Shown: positions 33,301 through 40,852, counted from the first letter of the stretch. The stretch: 64,000 nt of DNA from Dugong dugon (GCA_030035585.1 CM057481.1:9449128-9513127); one strand, 5' to 3'. Notes: generated by a model from the sequence alone, not told the origin. Program-made: numbers and translations.

Positions 33301-34735
33301 GTAAATGGGAGAGAGGTTTTTCCCTAAGGGGGCTGTTTTTGATCTGGATGCAAGTACTTATCTTTTGCCGATTGAGGGCTGCTTCTCACTGGTTCTGGGT
33401 GGCTGAGTAGACTCTGCTGCTGGATCTCTCCCAGTGCAGAATACGCCTCCTGAGCACCGCTGCTTGCCTGCCTCACCACTCACCCATGAGCCGATCAGGC
33501 CTGAAGGGCTCAGGCTCTCGCCAGGTCAGGTCTGGCAACTCCTCGCTGCTTCTGAACCGTCTCTCCCTCCCCCTGCCACTCAGTCATGTTCCTCAACTTT
33601 GCCTTTGATGTTCAGGGCTCCTAGATTATCATATATAATTGATTAACTTGTTTTTTCGGGTCTTTGTTGTAAGAGGGTCCACTGGAAGCATCTGACTAGT
33701 CCACCGTCTTGGCCCTGCCTCCCAGAAAAGAATTTTCTTTTACTTCTAAATATTAGACAGTTGTTCTGGATTATGTTGAAACTTATCCACTTAACAGTTA
33801 TTATGATATTATGTACACAATTATCCTAGTACTTCAATGCTATAAAAAACCAAACCAAACCCATTGCTGTCGAGTCTGTTCTGATTCATAGTGACCTGGT
33901 TTAAAATACCCTGTTTTCCTTTTTCTTCTTGTCCTTCCTTCCCAGTAGCCTCTCCTATTGAAATAGAGCCACTTGAATATTATTTTGAGTGAATACTGAT
34001 ACTGGATTTATTTATTCTTCTAGGACTTACTTCTTTGGATACAGAAACACACAGAAGTAGAAACAGTAGACCTTGTATTGAAGCTGAAAAATAAGCTGGT
34101 ATGTAGTCAAAGCAGATAAGACTAAATTGACTTTTCTGTGAAGATATTTTCCTCTCCTTTCAGTTGTCAATCCATGATATACCACAGAAGTGATTTTTTC
34201 AATGAGAAGTCATGAGATTGATCAGTTGATGATAGATCTTCTTGGGTACAAATGACTGAAAATACCTGGTCACTCAAGCAGATCATAATGATGCCATATA
34301 TCCTAAAGTTATTTACATAGAGTCTAGTGAGCCCTACAAAAGCATTGTCACTTTAATACCACATAGCATGCCTGGATATTATCTATGAATTTGCATAGAA
34401 GCCTTTTGTTGAACCTAATAATGTTTTATGTAGATGGCATATTCTTTACTTTTTCTTTTTTTTACAGTTTCTGTAAATTCTGTTCTAAATAAAGTCTGAA
34501 AGTTTCCAAATCATTAGACCATTAAAAGTGTTTATCTAGAGAATATAACGTATTAGTTTAAATTCAGAAGATAGTTTAAATGCTACTAAATGTTCCTTCT
34601 TAGGTGCAAGCTGATCGAGAACGTTTACCTGTGAAACCTGACACTATGGAAAAGTTACGGACACACATAGATGCAATTATCTTAGCATTGCCAGAGGACC
34701 TACAAGGCATTCTGCTCAAAACGGGCATGACATGA
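294..34735 (+). CDS. DENND6A: DENND6A, 3' part of the coding sequence (12 exons, partial at 5' end)
   Basis: Joined coding exons: 294-349, 4089-4211, 4654-4749, 15754-15848, 26363-26428, 26517-26581, 27982-28071, 29392-29445, 29553-29662, 29782-29884, 34024-34098, 34604-34735. All inner borders are AG/GT and the phases chain without a break, giving 354 residues and a TGA stop. Landmarks include [35 protein letters not shown] and the C-terminus ILLKTGMT, which match my recollection of mammalian DENND6A (FAM116A). The human protein is about 608 residues, so roughly the last 58 percent is here; the N-terminal part of the DENN module lies upstream of the window. Known for the family: guanine nucleotide exchange factor for Rab14 on recycling endosomes, affecting ADAM10 and N-cadherin traffic, with more recent links to Arl8b and lysosome positioning. 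No frameshift or stop is seen, so the gene looks functional. ARF4 follows on the same strand. Confidence 0.96.
702..2930 (-). mobile_element. L1 LINE, 3' UTR and 3' part of ORF2, antisense
   Basis: Starts with the T-rich complement of an L1 tail and the 3' UTR string found in all antisense L1 copies here (GTGACATTGGTTGC). The ORF2 part reads on the minus strand as [20 protein letters not shown] near 2800-2900, a standard L1 ORF2 stretch. Many stops; inactive. Confidence 0.85.
2931..3270. repeat. Unclassified repeat-like segment with internal duplication
   Basis: Two similar units about 110 bp apart (near 3013 and 3122) share CCCCTCCATG.GGACA and nearby bases. The segment joins the L1 ORF2 end directly and may be an unrelated element or a diverged L1 part. 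Apparent short ORFs are not convincing. Confidence 0.35.
3271..4088. other. Intron sequence without recognised element
   Basis: A/T-rich DENND6A intron sequence before exon 4089. I see no gene, RNA or clear repeat in it. Confidence 0.5.
4089..4211 (+). CDS. DENND6A: DENND6A coding exon
   Basis: Encodes [20 protein letters not shown] and on to SSETVLALV, a conserved DENN-core stretch. The acceptor is TTTCAG and the donor GTGAGT; both ends are split codons that join as Arg and Ser. Confidence 0.93.
4654..4749 (+). CDS. DENND6A: DENND6A coding exon
   Basis: Encodes [20 protein letters not shown] and on to TTRTQA. Acceptor CCACAG, donor GTGAGT. Residue Cys in KYCSDF differs from the Phe I recall in human, the only notable change. 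Confidence 0.93.
5180..5530 (+). mobile_element. Old L2/CR1-type fragment
   Basis: The pyrimidine-rich text with TTCTTGCCAAAGTCATCAAG and CACCACTCTCTCCTGACTGG resembles the internal part of L2 LINEs. Highly diverged; weak call. Confidence 0.4.
5537..8102 (-). mobile_element. L1 LINE antisense, outer layer of nest (left part)
   Basis: T-rich start, L1 3' UTR, then ORF2 read backwards (3' end and RT-downstream region). It breaks at 8102 in the ORF2 text CTATTATAAATGGTA and resumes at 13103 with the next bases of the same text, which proves that the RTE inserted into it. Confidence 0.88.
8103..8150. repeat. Filler DNA with inverted repeat at RTE 5' junction
   Basis: The bases 8107-8130 are the reverse complement, with one mismatch, of the L1 flank at 8063-8086. 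The filler then repeats the L1 text GGGGCTATTATAAATGGTA in altered form. It belongs neither to the L1 order nor to the RTE. Confidence 0.75.
8477..8491 (+). repeat. Target-site duplication of FTH1 retrocopy (left)
   Basis: AAAGAAAATGTTCTG, identical to 9435-9449; the site belongs to the L1 3' UTR (compare 27142-27156). Confidence 0.92.
8492..9434 (+). pseudogene. FTH1P: FTH1 processed pseudogene (ferritin heavy chain retrocopy)
   Basis: A full-length intronless copy of ferritin heavy chain mRNA. The 5' UTR begins at the cap end, and a decayed iron-responsive element is visible with its CAGTGC loop at 8534-8539. The coding part starts at ATG 8690 and reads [20 protein letters not shown], then [20 protein letters not shown]. 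One base is missing near 9015-9018, giving TGA at 9020-9022; the rest continues in another frame to TAA at 9238-9240 with [20 protein letters not shown]. The 3' UTR ends with AATAAA at 9387-9392. The copy is flanked by a perfect 15-bp duplication at 8477-8491 and 9435-9449. Instead of a poly(A) tail it ends in a repeated CCCCCA tract. Two further substitutions lie in the N-terminal codons. Not a working ferritin gene. Confidence 0.96.
9435..9449 (+). repeat. Target-site duplication of FTH1 retrocopy (right)
   Basis: AAAGAAAATGTTCTG, identical to 8477-8491. The L1 3' UTR resumes directly afterwards. Confidence 0.92.
13103..13336 (-). mobile_element. L1 LINE antisense, outer layer resumes
   Basis: Continues the ORF2 sequence broken at 8102 (TTTCCTGATTTCATTTTCAA and onward). 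Confidence 0.85.
13337..13880 (-). mobile_element. L1 3' UTR, antisense, inserted into older L1
   Basis: A second T-rich start and 3' UTR text interrupt the ORF2 text, which resumes at about 13881 with TTTTCTTGCCTTGTCACTC. Confidence 0.75.
13881..14430 (-). mobile_element. L1 remnant antisense (ORF2 end of segment and 5'-UTR-like part)
   Basis: The first 60 bases are ORF2; from about 13940 the GC-richer text with CCATCGTGGTTCCACCC looks like an L1 5' UTR in reverse. The middle of the element is missing. Confidence 0.5.
14450..15470 (+). mobile_element. L2 LINE fragment
   Basis: Text such as GATCTGGCCAGCACCTGCCC, CTCACTGCAAGTGTCATCTC and AGTGCTGTTGGTACTGGCAG follows the order of the L2 3' region. 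Old and diverged. Confidence 0.55.
15484..15640 (+). mobile_element. AfroSINE
   Basis: tRNA-like head with A box (TGGTAGCACAATGG) and B-box remnant (GAAGTTTGAATCC), then the family body CTTGGAAACCCTGTGGGGCA and the tail GCTATGAGTCGGAATTGACT. Confidence 0.9.
15754..15848 (+). CDS. DENND6A: DENND6A coding exon
   Basis: Encodes [20 protein letters not shown] followed by [12 protein letters not shown]. Acceptor ATGTAG, donor GTAAAG. It follows an 11-kb intron filled by nested transposons. Confidence 0.95.
15849..17100. other. Intron sequence without recognised element
   Basis: A/T-rich DENND6A intron text between the exon at 15754 and an antisense L1. No gene or clear repeat seen. Confidence 0.5.
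17202..17249 (+). mobile_element. AfroSINE 3' tail fragment in L1
   Basis: Only the terminal part GAGTCAGAATCAACTCAATG and GTTTGGTTTTT is present, an extreme 5' truncation. Confidence 0.7.
18541..18605. repeat. Imperfect tetranucleotide repeat
   Basis: TCTG and CATC type units (TCTGTCTGTCTG, CATCCATCCATCC) inside the antisense L1. Confidence 0.6.
18953..19345 (-). repeat. LTR of MaLR element (3' LTR)
   Basis: 393 bp, clearly similar along its whole length to 20942-21350. Divergence between the two gives an insertion age. Confidence 0.85.
20942..21350 (-). repeat. LTR of MaLR element (5' LTR)
   Basis: 409 bp partner of 18953-19345; shared blocks include GGCTTTAACAAGCAGA and CTGTTCCCAAATGGGATTAT. 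Confidence 0.85.
21356..21495 (-). mobile_element. L1 LINE antisense resumes after MaLR
   Basis: GATTTGGTTTGCTAATATTT continues the ORF2 text that stops at 18952. Confidence 0.8.
21496..22802. other. Intron sequence, mostly without recognised element
   Basis: DENND6A intron. The part 21945-22160 resembles 25690-25930 and may be a low-copy unnamed repeat; otherwise nothing is recognised. Confidence 0.45.
22803..22981 (+). mobile_element. AfroSINE
   Basis: Head GGCACAGTGG, B box GCAGTTCGAACTC, body CCTTGGAAACCCTATGGAGC, tail CACTATGAGTCAGAATG. This copy includes the extra TGCAGTCTGCTTCC segment. Confidence 0.9.
23121..23287 (+). mobile_element. AfroSINE with RTE-like AAC-repeat tail
   Basis: Head GGAGCCCTGGTGGCGTAGTG, tail GGCACGTAACAACAACAACA. 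TATCTTCAT before and ACATCTTCAT after the copy look like a target-site duplication. Confidence 0.92.
23760..24170. other. Pyrimidine-rich intron segment, origin unclear
   Basis: CT-rich, with some likeness to L2 (GCATGCTGTTCCCC). The long minus-strand ORF across it (164 codons) reads as low-complexity Arg/Glu text and is not a convincing gene. Confidence 0.3.
24195..24395 (+). mobile_element. L1 3' terminal fragment with poly(A)
   Basis: TTGAATTGGTGTGGGTTTTG ... AATAAATTATTAAAAAAAA is an L1 3' terminus. AGAGTGATGGCTCTGAA upstream and AGAATGATGACTTTGAA downstream match at 14 of 17 positions, a decayed duplication. Confidence 0.6.
24460..24740 (+). mobile_element. MIR SINE, interrupted
   Basis: GGGACAAGTTACTCCTCTGT and TTCCTTCATCTGTGAAATGG are MIR text separated by about 110 bp of other sequence. 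Confidence 0.6.
24835..24990 (-). mobile_element. AfroSINE, minus strand
   Basis: Reverse of the family: tail ATTCTGACTCATAGTGACCC first, B box GGATTCGAACTGGC, head end CACTGCGCCACCAGGGCCCT last. Confidence 0.92.
25000..26362. other. Intron sequence with one unnamed repeat candidate
   Basis: DENND6A intron. It holds a small tandem pair of TTTTTTAAACAATACCAAA at about 25436-25473 and the segment 25690-25930 that resembles 21945-22160. No gene seen. Confidence 0.45.
26363..26428 (+). CDS. DENND6A: DENND6A coding exon
   Basis: Encodes the lysine-rich linker [20 protein letters not shown] plus P. Acceptor TTCAG, donor GTATTG (weak at +3 to +6). The following intron is only 88 bp. Confidence 0.94.
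26517..26581 (+). CDS. DENND6A: DENND6A coding exon
   Basis: Encodes [20 protein letters not shown] plus K. Acceptor CCTAG, donor GTAATT, entered with a split Gly codon from the previous exon. Confidence 0.94.
27040..27850 (+). mobile_element. L1 3' UTR, sense strand, 5' truncated
   Basis: Same 3' UTR as 8339-10100 (TTCATAAAGATAAAGTTCTG, GAACAAAATTGAAATT) and a final poly(A) at 27839-27849. It lies between two DENND6A exons, 130 bp before exon 27982, and in the sense orientation of the gene. Confidence 0.85.
27982..28071 (+). CDS. DENND6A: DENND6A coding exon
   Basis: Encodes [20 protein letters not shown] followed by [10 protein letters not shown]. Phase 0 at both ends; acceptor TTTAAG, donor GTAAGT. 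A sense L1 3' end stops about 130 bp upstream. Confidence 0.95.
28200..28325 (+). mobile_element. MIR SINE
   Basis: TAACTCTGTGACTTCCGTAA ... TCTTATCTGTAAAATG is the MIR core and 3' part. Confidence 0.65.
28331..28430 (+). mobile_element. AfroSINE, 5' truncated
   Basis: Begins in the body (GTAAAGATTACAGCCTAGGA) and ends CACTATGAGCCGGAGGCAAC with an A-rich tail. Confidence 0.85.
28560..28765 (+). mobile_element. MIR SINE
   Basis: AGACCTGAGTTCAAGTCCAA, ACCTTGGACAAGTTAACAGC and GAGGCCTCAGTTTCCC give the MIR order. Confidence 0.75.
28790..29185 (-). mobile_element. L1M 3' end, antisense
   Basis: GTGTACAATTCAGTAACATT, CTACCATCACTACTACCCAT and CTGGCTTATTTCACTCAGCA are the reversed end of old L1M elements. 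Confidence 0.75.
29392..29445 (+). CDS. DENND6A: DENND6A coding exon
   Basis: Encodes [18 protein letters not shown]. Phase 0 both ends; acceptor TTTTAG, donor GTATGA. Confidence 0.94.
29553..29662 (+). CDS. DENND6A: DENND6A coding exon
   Basis: Encodes [20 protein letters not shown] and on to [10 protein letters not shown]. Acceptor TTCTAG, donor GTTAGT; the last Arg codon is split with the next exon. Introns on both sides are about 0.1 kb. Confidence 0.95.
29782..29884 (+). CDS. DENND6A: DENND6A coding exon
   Basis: Encodes [20 protein letters not shown] and on to LEALCKE. Acceptor TTATAG, donor GTTAGA. The terminal Lys-Glu replaces the Glu-Glu I recall in human. Confidence 0.94.
30005..30410 (-). 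mobile_element. MIR SINE antisense, split
   Basis: GCTTAGCGAAGGGAAGTGAC ... TAAGTAGTGGAGCCAG and later GGATTCAAATCCAAGCTGTC are the two halves of a reversed MIR. About 190 bp (30170-30358) of unrecognised sequence lies between, bordered by GTGGAGCCAG and GATGGAGCCAG. Confidence 0.55.
30781..31739 (-). mobile_element. L1 3' UTR antisense with perfect duplication
   Basis: Starts with a T run, ends at 31739, and is flanked by the identical 18-mer AGGGGAGGGGCATACTTT at 30763-30780 and 31740-31757. A second T run and L1M-like text at about 30924-31050 show an older copy or rearrangement inside it. Confidence 0.88.
31828..33722 (-). mobile_element. L1 5' UTR and ORF1-side segment, antisense, with perfect duplication
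   Basis: The right end (33640-33722) is the reversed start of an L1 5' UTR, ending CCGTCTTGGCCCTGCCTCC. The left part carries T-rich text of the ORF1 coiled-coil region in reverse (AATCTTTTTAATTTTCTCTA). The 16-mer CAGAAAAGAATTTTCT flanks it at 31812-31827 and 33723-33738. ORF2, 3' UTR and poly(A) are missing; the 3' boundary shows a C run instead. Confidence 0.75.
33846..33900 (-). mobile_element. AfroSINE tail fragment, minus strand
   Basis: AACCAAACCAAACCCATTGC ... TCTGATTCATAGTGACC is the reversed tail only. It ends about 120 bp before a DENND6A exon. Confidence 0.85.
34024..34098 (+). CDS. DENND6A: DENND6A coding exon
   Basis: Encodes [20 protein letters not shown] followed by LKNKL. 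Acceptor TTCTAG, donor GTATGT. It lies about 300 bp downstream of an L1 fragment and 120 bp after a SINE tail remnant. Confidence 0.95.
34604..34735 (+). CDS. DENND6A: DENND6A last coding exon and stop
   Basis: Encodes [20 protein letters not shown] and on to the C-terminus ending LKTGMT, then TGA at 34733-34735. Acceptor TCTTAG. The exon continues into the 3' UTR. Confidence 0.96.
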   Translation: MQADRERLPVKPDTMEKLRTHIDAIILALPEDLQGILLKTGMT

Positions 34736-36895
34736 TATTTGCCAAGATTTTCCAGCTGAAAAGGATTGCGCACCGTGAAGCATACTGACATTTCAGCCAG
34801 ACGCACAAAAGAGATGTCTCAGTGGCAAAGAAGTGGAAATCAGCCGCAAATGCTAGCTACAGGGTGGAAAGACTGTACTGTATAAACAGACCTTTTTAGT
34901 GCATTATTTTTTAAAACGCATATCTGGGATGGTTCCACTTTAATACTGAAACACCGAAAGGCATTTCTATATTTTTAATCATGTTCTAAAGTGCTCTTAT
35001 GAGAGGCCTGTGGGGCCATAGTTGTAAGTGATTCCAAGCTGCAGTGCTGGCATTGCAGATATTTTTTTAAATTGGTGCTGCTTTGCCCAATCATGTTAAA
35101 ACTCAGGGGGATATAAAAATAACATTCACACTGGCTGTCTTCTTAAGAAGGACAAGATGAACTGTTCAACTAGAGCTAGAAGTAATCCATGCTTATGTAG
35201 TGCCTTCTGTTGTCCAGCTTGTTTCACAAAGCCCAGCTGCTAGTCTTGAAGCTTTTTTCTTATCTTATGATATGTAATTTTATAAGGCATTTTATTGAGT
35301 AATCAGTGCTTAACAACGTGTTTCTTGCCTCCAGTGTGTTTATTAGTAGGCTTCTTTTTTTAATTGCCATGTGGAAGGTTTTAATTTCATTAGCATTTTC
35401 AAAATTTAATCATCAGTTTCTCCAAAGGCAAGAAGGTATTAGTATTAATTATGGATTAGGGAGGAATAGTTATTTCCTCGTAACATTTACTAGTTGGGCC
35501 TGTTTAGATTAATTAGCTTGGATTTTTTCAAAGATATTCTAATTATAAAACTCGATATCATCAGCCATTTTTTGAACTCAACTATTCCTATTTCAAATGT
35601 ATTCGTAAGCCTTTTATGTGATAGTCATTTGAGTGAGTGTAAGATTGATTTTTCAGTGGCATTATTTGTTTGGCAGGGTTTTCATCCCCCTGATGTTTCT
35701 CAGAACACTTCTACTGTTGTTTGCCATGGAATGTTTGCCTGAATCACTGTTATAGCCAGTTTTTGTTGTTGTTGTTGTTTCTTTGTTATTTTTTGTTTTT
35801 ATTTTGTTTAAACTATACTACCTTGCCAAAAATAGAAGAATGTGGTTTGGTAGAGTAAGATTGATTGATTGGTTTGTGTTTGAATAGGAGTGCCCTACAG
35901 AAGCCACTATGTAAAATAGGCACACAAGACATAGCATACATGTAAATAGCTGTGTCTTGAATTATCTTCTGAGTAAGCAAATTTAGTTGTCTTTATTTGT
36001 AGAAGAAATGGCTTCAGAAGCCATCTCTTGTTCTCTGTTGGTGTAAGTCATAAGGGACTCCTGACCCAAGCAAGGCTCTGTTTGTTTGTAAGTAACTGTG
36101 GTCTAATACCCAAATGTGTCCTTTTCACATGGAAACAGTCTCTTCAAGCATACCTCAAAGTCATAGAGAGAAAATGGCATTTGAAAAAAATCATCTCCCT
36201 TCGATCATATGAGTTATTTTGTGAAACAACAGTTGTCCCTATAGAAAAGGGTAACTGCTTTTATATGCCAAAATATTTCATATCTTTCTGGGAAACCTTA
36301 TTTAGGTATGAACGGTCATCTTATTATTTTTCAAAAAGGTGTATTTCAATAATCTTACAATTTATATACAGTCTGTGACCAGAATTTGAAAGTTGTTAGT
36401 GTCATATCAAGGACCTTTTAAAGTATACCACCGTAGGATGTATCATTTCAAGTTTATTTTGCACAGCTGAAGAGTAGCAAAAGATGCCAGTTAGCATGAT
36501 AATGGTGTCTTCATATCTTCTCTATTTCACTGAAACTTAACACGTTGGAAACCATATCATACCTACCAGATTTGTTTCTTAATTTCAAATTATGTACTTG
36601 TAAAAATAACTTAAAATTGCATTGGGCACCTGAGAAAGACTGACTGGGTAACTTAATTTTTTTGTGTGTGATTTTCAGAGGTTTTTTTTTTTTTTTCTTT
36701 TTTTTTTTTGAGAGGACTTTGTTAATATCTAAACCCTGCCATTTAATGTTTATCTCCACCAGCATCAGAAGGAATCACTGCTTTAAGGGTGTTACATAAT
36801 GCCTAGTGCCTTCTATTTACAGTGTAAAAGAGGCTTTGTGAAGGCATTTATGGTCATTACTGAAAACAATTAAAGGCCTTGGATTTTAAACCACT
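34736..36895 (+). other. DENND6A: Probable DENND6A 3' UTR
   Basis: About 2.2 kb of mostly repeat-free, A/T-rich sequence follows the stop. The best end signal is ATTAAA at 36869-36874 followed by a GT-rich stretch at 36902-36917, which would place cleavage near 36890-36900. Later AATAAA hexamers at 37791-37796 and 37915-37920 could serve longer transcripts. A (TTG)n run sits at 35764-35780. Apparent ORFs here, such as 36028-36378, have no coding character I recognise. Confidence 0.6.
36869..36874 (+). terminator. Candidate polyadenylation signal of DENND6A
   Basis: ATTAAA, the commonest variant hexamer, with a GT-rich element 28-43 bases downstream. Inferred from motif and distance to the stop only; no transcript data. 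Confidence 0.45.
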
Positions 36896-38550
36896 TGGAT
36901 ATCTTGTGTTGTTTCTGAGTAGGGTTGGAATACTTTAAAAAATACTTAGTAAATTAAACTTGTGCTTTTGGAGTTCCTTTTACTTCCTGAGAGGTTGCTT
37001 TTTTTTTTTTCTTTCTTTTTAATTCAAATGTCAGCTTCTTCCATGTACTTCACTATGAGTAGGTGAATAGTCCAGCTTAGTAGCAGGCAGATCATTTAAG
37101 TGATTGCATATTTTCCCAGCAGTACATCGATTTTATGAAACATTCTAATGAAAATAGTTTACTAATCTTAGTATTATTAGATTCTCCTCTTTTTTTTTTT
37201 TTAAAACTTACGCTTATATAAGTTTTCTTTTTCTTCCTTAAAAGTAGCAACTTTATAATATTATTCTTTGGATTTTAACTTGTTTATTAAGAGTAAGAAG
37301 ACTTATTGGGTATTACCCCTTTTTGAAGGTACAGAGTAATATTTTTCAAAGTATGCTACAGAATATTTTGTTGTTGTTTGGTGCCGTCGAATCAGTTCTG
37401 ACTCATAGCAACCTTATGTATTTTAGTAGATTTTAAAGAGATGGCATTAAAATATGTCATTTTTAAAAATTTGTTTATAATTTAGTTCATTTGTTTTTAC
37501 AAACTTAGGTTTTACTAATGTTCTCCTTTTTAGCATAATTTGGGGGAAAAAGTGATTTAAAAAATTTTAAGTACCAACTTTCTAAAAGTAGACAAAGAAG
37601 ATGAAAAGTTTCTCTAATTATAGAGAAATATCTTCTAAATATCAAATATGTTAACTCATAATAATGACTAAATTCTTGTAAATAACTTGATATCCTTTCA
37701 GATATCCAAAATACATTACTTATTTGTCATCTGCAGCTTGGCCAAATTGTGGTATGTATTATGTCAATGTCAGTAGAAATCAGTTTTGTTAATAAAATAG
37801 AGCTCCTAGAATTTTTTTTCCAATTATACTCCTCTCTTTGAAATAGATGAAACCATTTGATACAAGATACAGAATCATGGTTCCTAAAATTTATCCCATA
37901 TCTAACCAATTTTTAATAAACAAGTTTTAAGTTAATGGTTAAAGCAGTTTATGAAGTTTATTTTGCAGTTCTAGCATTCCCTAGGTCATGATGGCTAGAT
38001 ACTGAGAGAAAAAAAGATGGTAGTCAAGTTCTGCTATATCCTATTCTCCAGTGTTACCTCTGAACTTACGAATGCGGCCTTTCTCTGCTACTCATTATGT
38101 GAACGCCATGCTATGTCTTTCTCCAAATTTAAATCATTGCTGTCTAATAGTTACAGGTCTCACTCTGTCATACTAACTTCACCTCCAGGCTTGGGTTCTT
38201 TTATTTATTTCTTCTTCCCCCTCCCCATTCTCTTTGTCATCCTTATGCCATGTCTGCTTAACCATTAGAAAACTAAACTTCATGGATCCTTCATCTCTTT
38301 GCCTGCCCCTTGAGTTTTGTTCTGTATCAGCCAACATGGATACACTGTAGTACAAATTGCTTCTAGATTGATAAAAATACTTTTGGAAAATAGTAACTTT
38401 AATTCCAGAGACACCATCCTTGCTATTAAGGAATGGATTTTTAGACTTCAGTAGGAAACTCCTGAAATTATTGATTTTGGTCTAATAAACTGGATAAATA
38501 ATTTTATAGTTGGAAACTCTGATGGTAGAGCCCAGCAATTTGTGTTTTAA
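36896..38550. other. Intergenic A/T-rich sequence
   Basis: Downstream of the presumed DENND6A end. Only a short reversed AfroSINE tail (37370-37420) and possible late poly(A) hexamers are visible; no gene. Confidence 0.5.
37370..37420 (-). mobile_element. AfroSINE tail fragment, minus strand
   Basis: TTGTTGTTTGGTGCCGTCGA followed by ATCAGTTCTGACTCATAGCA. Confidence 0.85.
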
Positions 38551-38561
38551 ACAGCTTTCTT

Positions 38562-38753
38562 CTTGTTGCTGGGTGCCCTCAAGCTGATTCCAACTCATAG
38601 CAACCCTGTTGGACAGAGTAGAACTGCCCCATAGGGTTTCCAAGGCTGTAAGTCTTTATAGAAGACTGCCACATCTTTCTCCCCAGGAGCAGCTGGTGGG
38701 TTCAAACTGCTGAGCAGCCAAGCGTTTAAACACTGCCACCAGGGCTCCTTTAG
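38562..38753 (-). mobile_element. AfroSINE, full length, minus strand
   Basis: Reversed long form with the body TAAGTCTTTATAGAAGACTG and head end CACCAGGGCTCC. Perfect 11-bp duplication ACAGCTTTCTT at 38551-38561 and 38754-38764. Confidence 0.93.
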
Positions 38754-38764
38754 ACAGCTTTCTT

Positions 38765-38905
38765 GAAGTATAATTGACATGCAATAAACTGTACAATTTA
38801 AAGTGTACCGTTTGATAAGTTTTGACGTTTGTATACACCCATGAAACCATCATTACAGTCAAGGTAAAGAAAGTATTCATCATCATCCTAAATTTCCTCA
38901 TGTAC
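38765..38905 (-). mobile_element. L1M 3' end, antisense
   Basis: TATAATTGACATGCAATAAA and TGTATACACCCATGAAACCA are typical. Related L1 text resumes after the SINE at 39023-39094. Confidence 0.75.
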
Positions 38906-38907
38906 CT

Positions 38908-39022
38908 CAAAAGAAAGGCCTCATGATCTACTTCTAAAAAATCAACCACTGAAAACTGTAGAGCACAGTTCTATGCTGACACACAGAAAGTTGCCATGAG
39001 TCAGAATCAACTCAACAGCAAC
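38908..39022 (+). mobile_element. SINE with RTE-like body, 5' truncated
   Basis: AAGAAAGGCCTCATGATCTA followed by CTTCTAAAAAATCAACC matches the RTE 5' UTR; the tail is CCATGAGTCAGAATCAACTC. Inserted in L1M. Confidence 0.75.
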
Positions 39023-39094
39023 TTTTTTTTTTTTTTCCAGGTTACTGTGATGTTGAGCATCTTTTCATGTGCTAATTACCATCTGTACTTGGAC

Positions 39095-39338
39095 TTACTT
39101 TGGACACATCAGGAAAGACCAGTCGCTATAAAAGCGTATCATGGTTGGTAAAGTAGAGAATCAGTGGAAACAAAGGACACCCTCAGTGAGATGAATTGAC
39201 CCAACAGCCGAAACAGTGGGTTCACACATAACCAACGACCATGAAGATGGCACGGGACCAGGCAATGTTTCCTTCTGTTATACATAAGGTCACCGTGAGC
39301 TGGAGCTGAGTCTGTGGCAACCAACAACAGCAGCAACA
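39095..39338 (+). mobile_element. RTE LINE 3' end
   Basis: GGACTTACTTTGGACACATC, GTAAAGTAGAGAATCAGTGG and GGTCACCGTGAGCTGGAG follow the order of 12877-13100 in the near full-length RTE. Inserted in antisense L1. Confidence 0.88.
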
Positions 39339-40852
39339 TAACGATTTCTTCTGTGAAGTTTCCAAATCCTTTGCTCATCTTTTTAATTGGGTTGTTTAGT
39401 TTCTTATGGTTGAGTTTTGAGAGTTTTTTATATACCCTGATACAAGTTTTGTTAGATGGATACTTTGCAAAGGTTTTTTTTTCCCCAGTCTGTGACTTGT
39501 TTTTCCATTTTCTTAACAGTGTCTTTTGAAGAGCAGAAGTTTTTAATTAGGATGAAGTCCAGTTTATCAATTTGGTCTGTTATAGATTGTGTGTTTGGTG
39601 TCATAGCTCTTTGCCTAACCCTAGACCACAAGGATTTTCTTCTATAATTTTTGTAGTTTTAGGTTTTAGATTTAGGTTTATAAACCATTTGGGATTAATT
39701 TTTGTATATGGTGCTATTGTGGATCTCAGCTCATTATTTTTGCACGTAGATTCCCAGTTGTTCCCAGCATCACTTGTTGAAAAGGCTGTACCTTGTCAAA
39801 AATCAGTTGCATTGCCTTTGCACCTTTGCTAAAAATCAGTTCTCCATACATGTGTGGGTTTATTTCTGGACTCCCTATTCTGTCCTATTGGTCTTTTTGT
39901 CTGTCTTTATGCCCATAACGCACTGTCTTGATTACTATAACTTAATTCTTAAAATCAGAAAGTGTTCGCCCTTCAACTTTTCTTTTTTGAAATTGTTTTG
40001 GCTATTTTAAGTTACTTGCATTTCCATATGAATTTCAGAATCAGCTTGTGAATTTCCACAAAAACTTCTGCTGGAAGTTTGATTGGAATTGCATTGAATA
40101 TATATCAGTTTGGGGGAGAATTCACCTCTTAGAAATGTTTAGTTCTGATCCATTAACAAAGTATACTCTCCATTTGATTATGTCTGCTTTAATTTCAGCA
40201 TTATTTCTGTAGAATCAGGGTAGAAATCTTTCACATCTTTTCTTTTAGATTTATCCCTAAGCATATCGTATTTTTGATGCTATTATAAGTGGTATCATCT
40301 TTTTAATTGTTCATTCAAAATTTCAGTTTAAAATCCTGGTATATAGAAATACAGCTTATTTTTGTATATTGATTTTGTATCCTGCAACCTTGCTAAAGTC
40401 ACTTATTAGTTCTAGTAGCTTTTTTGGTAGTTTCTACTGGATTTTTTACATAGGAGATCATGCCATCTGTGAATAAAAACTTTTACTCCTCTTTTCCAAT
40501 CTGAATAGCTTTTATTTCATTTTCTTGCCTGACTGTACTGGCTAGAACCCGCAGTACAATGTTGAACAGTATTGGTGAGAGTAGCCGTTTCTGTCTTGTT
40601 CTTGATCATAAAGGAAAAGCTGCAGTCTTTCACCACCATTAAGTATGATATTAGCTGTAGGTTTTTTGTAGATGGCTTTTATCAAGTTGAGGAAGTTCCC
40701 TTCTATTTCTAGTTTGCTGAGAGTTTTTATCAGAAATGAGTGTTGGATTTTGTTAAATACTTTTTTTTTTTTTGCATCTATGGAGATGCTCATATGGTTT
40801 TCATTTTAGTTTGTTAATATGATTGATTTGTTAACATTGACTGATTTTTTTT
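39339..40852 (-). mobile_element. L1 LINE antisense (ORF2)
   Basis: Minus-strand translation near 40700 reads [20 protein letters not shown]-like text ([20 protein letters not shown] and then [14 protein letters not shown]), an L1 reverse transcriptase stretch. The copy is broken by stops. Confidence 0.85.

Noticed and set aside
32642-33410. ORFs in a GC-richer block (84, 90 and 127 codons)
   Set aside because: The block is the L1 5' UTR in reverse; the ORFs are not on a consistent strand or frame.
36028-36378. 116-codon ORF downstream of the DENND6A stop
   Set aside because: It lies in the presumed 3' UTR; I recognise no domain and the base composition matches the surrounding non-coding DNA.
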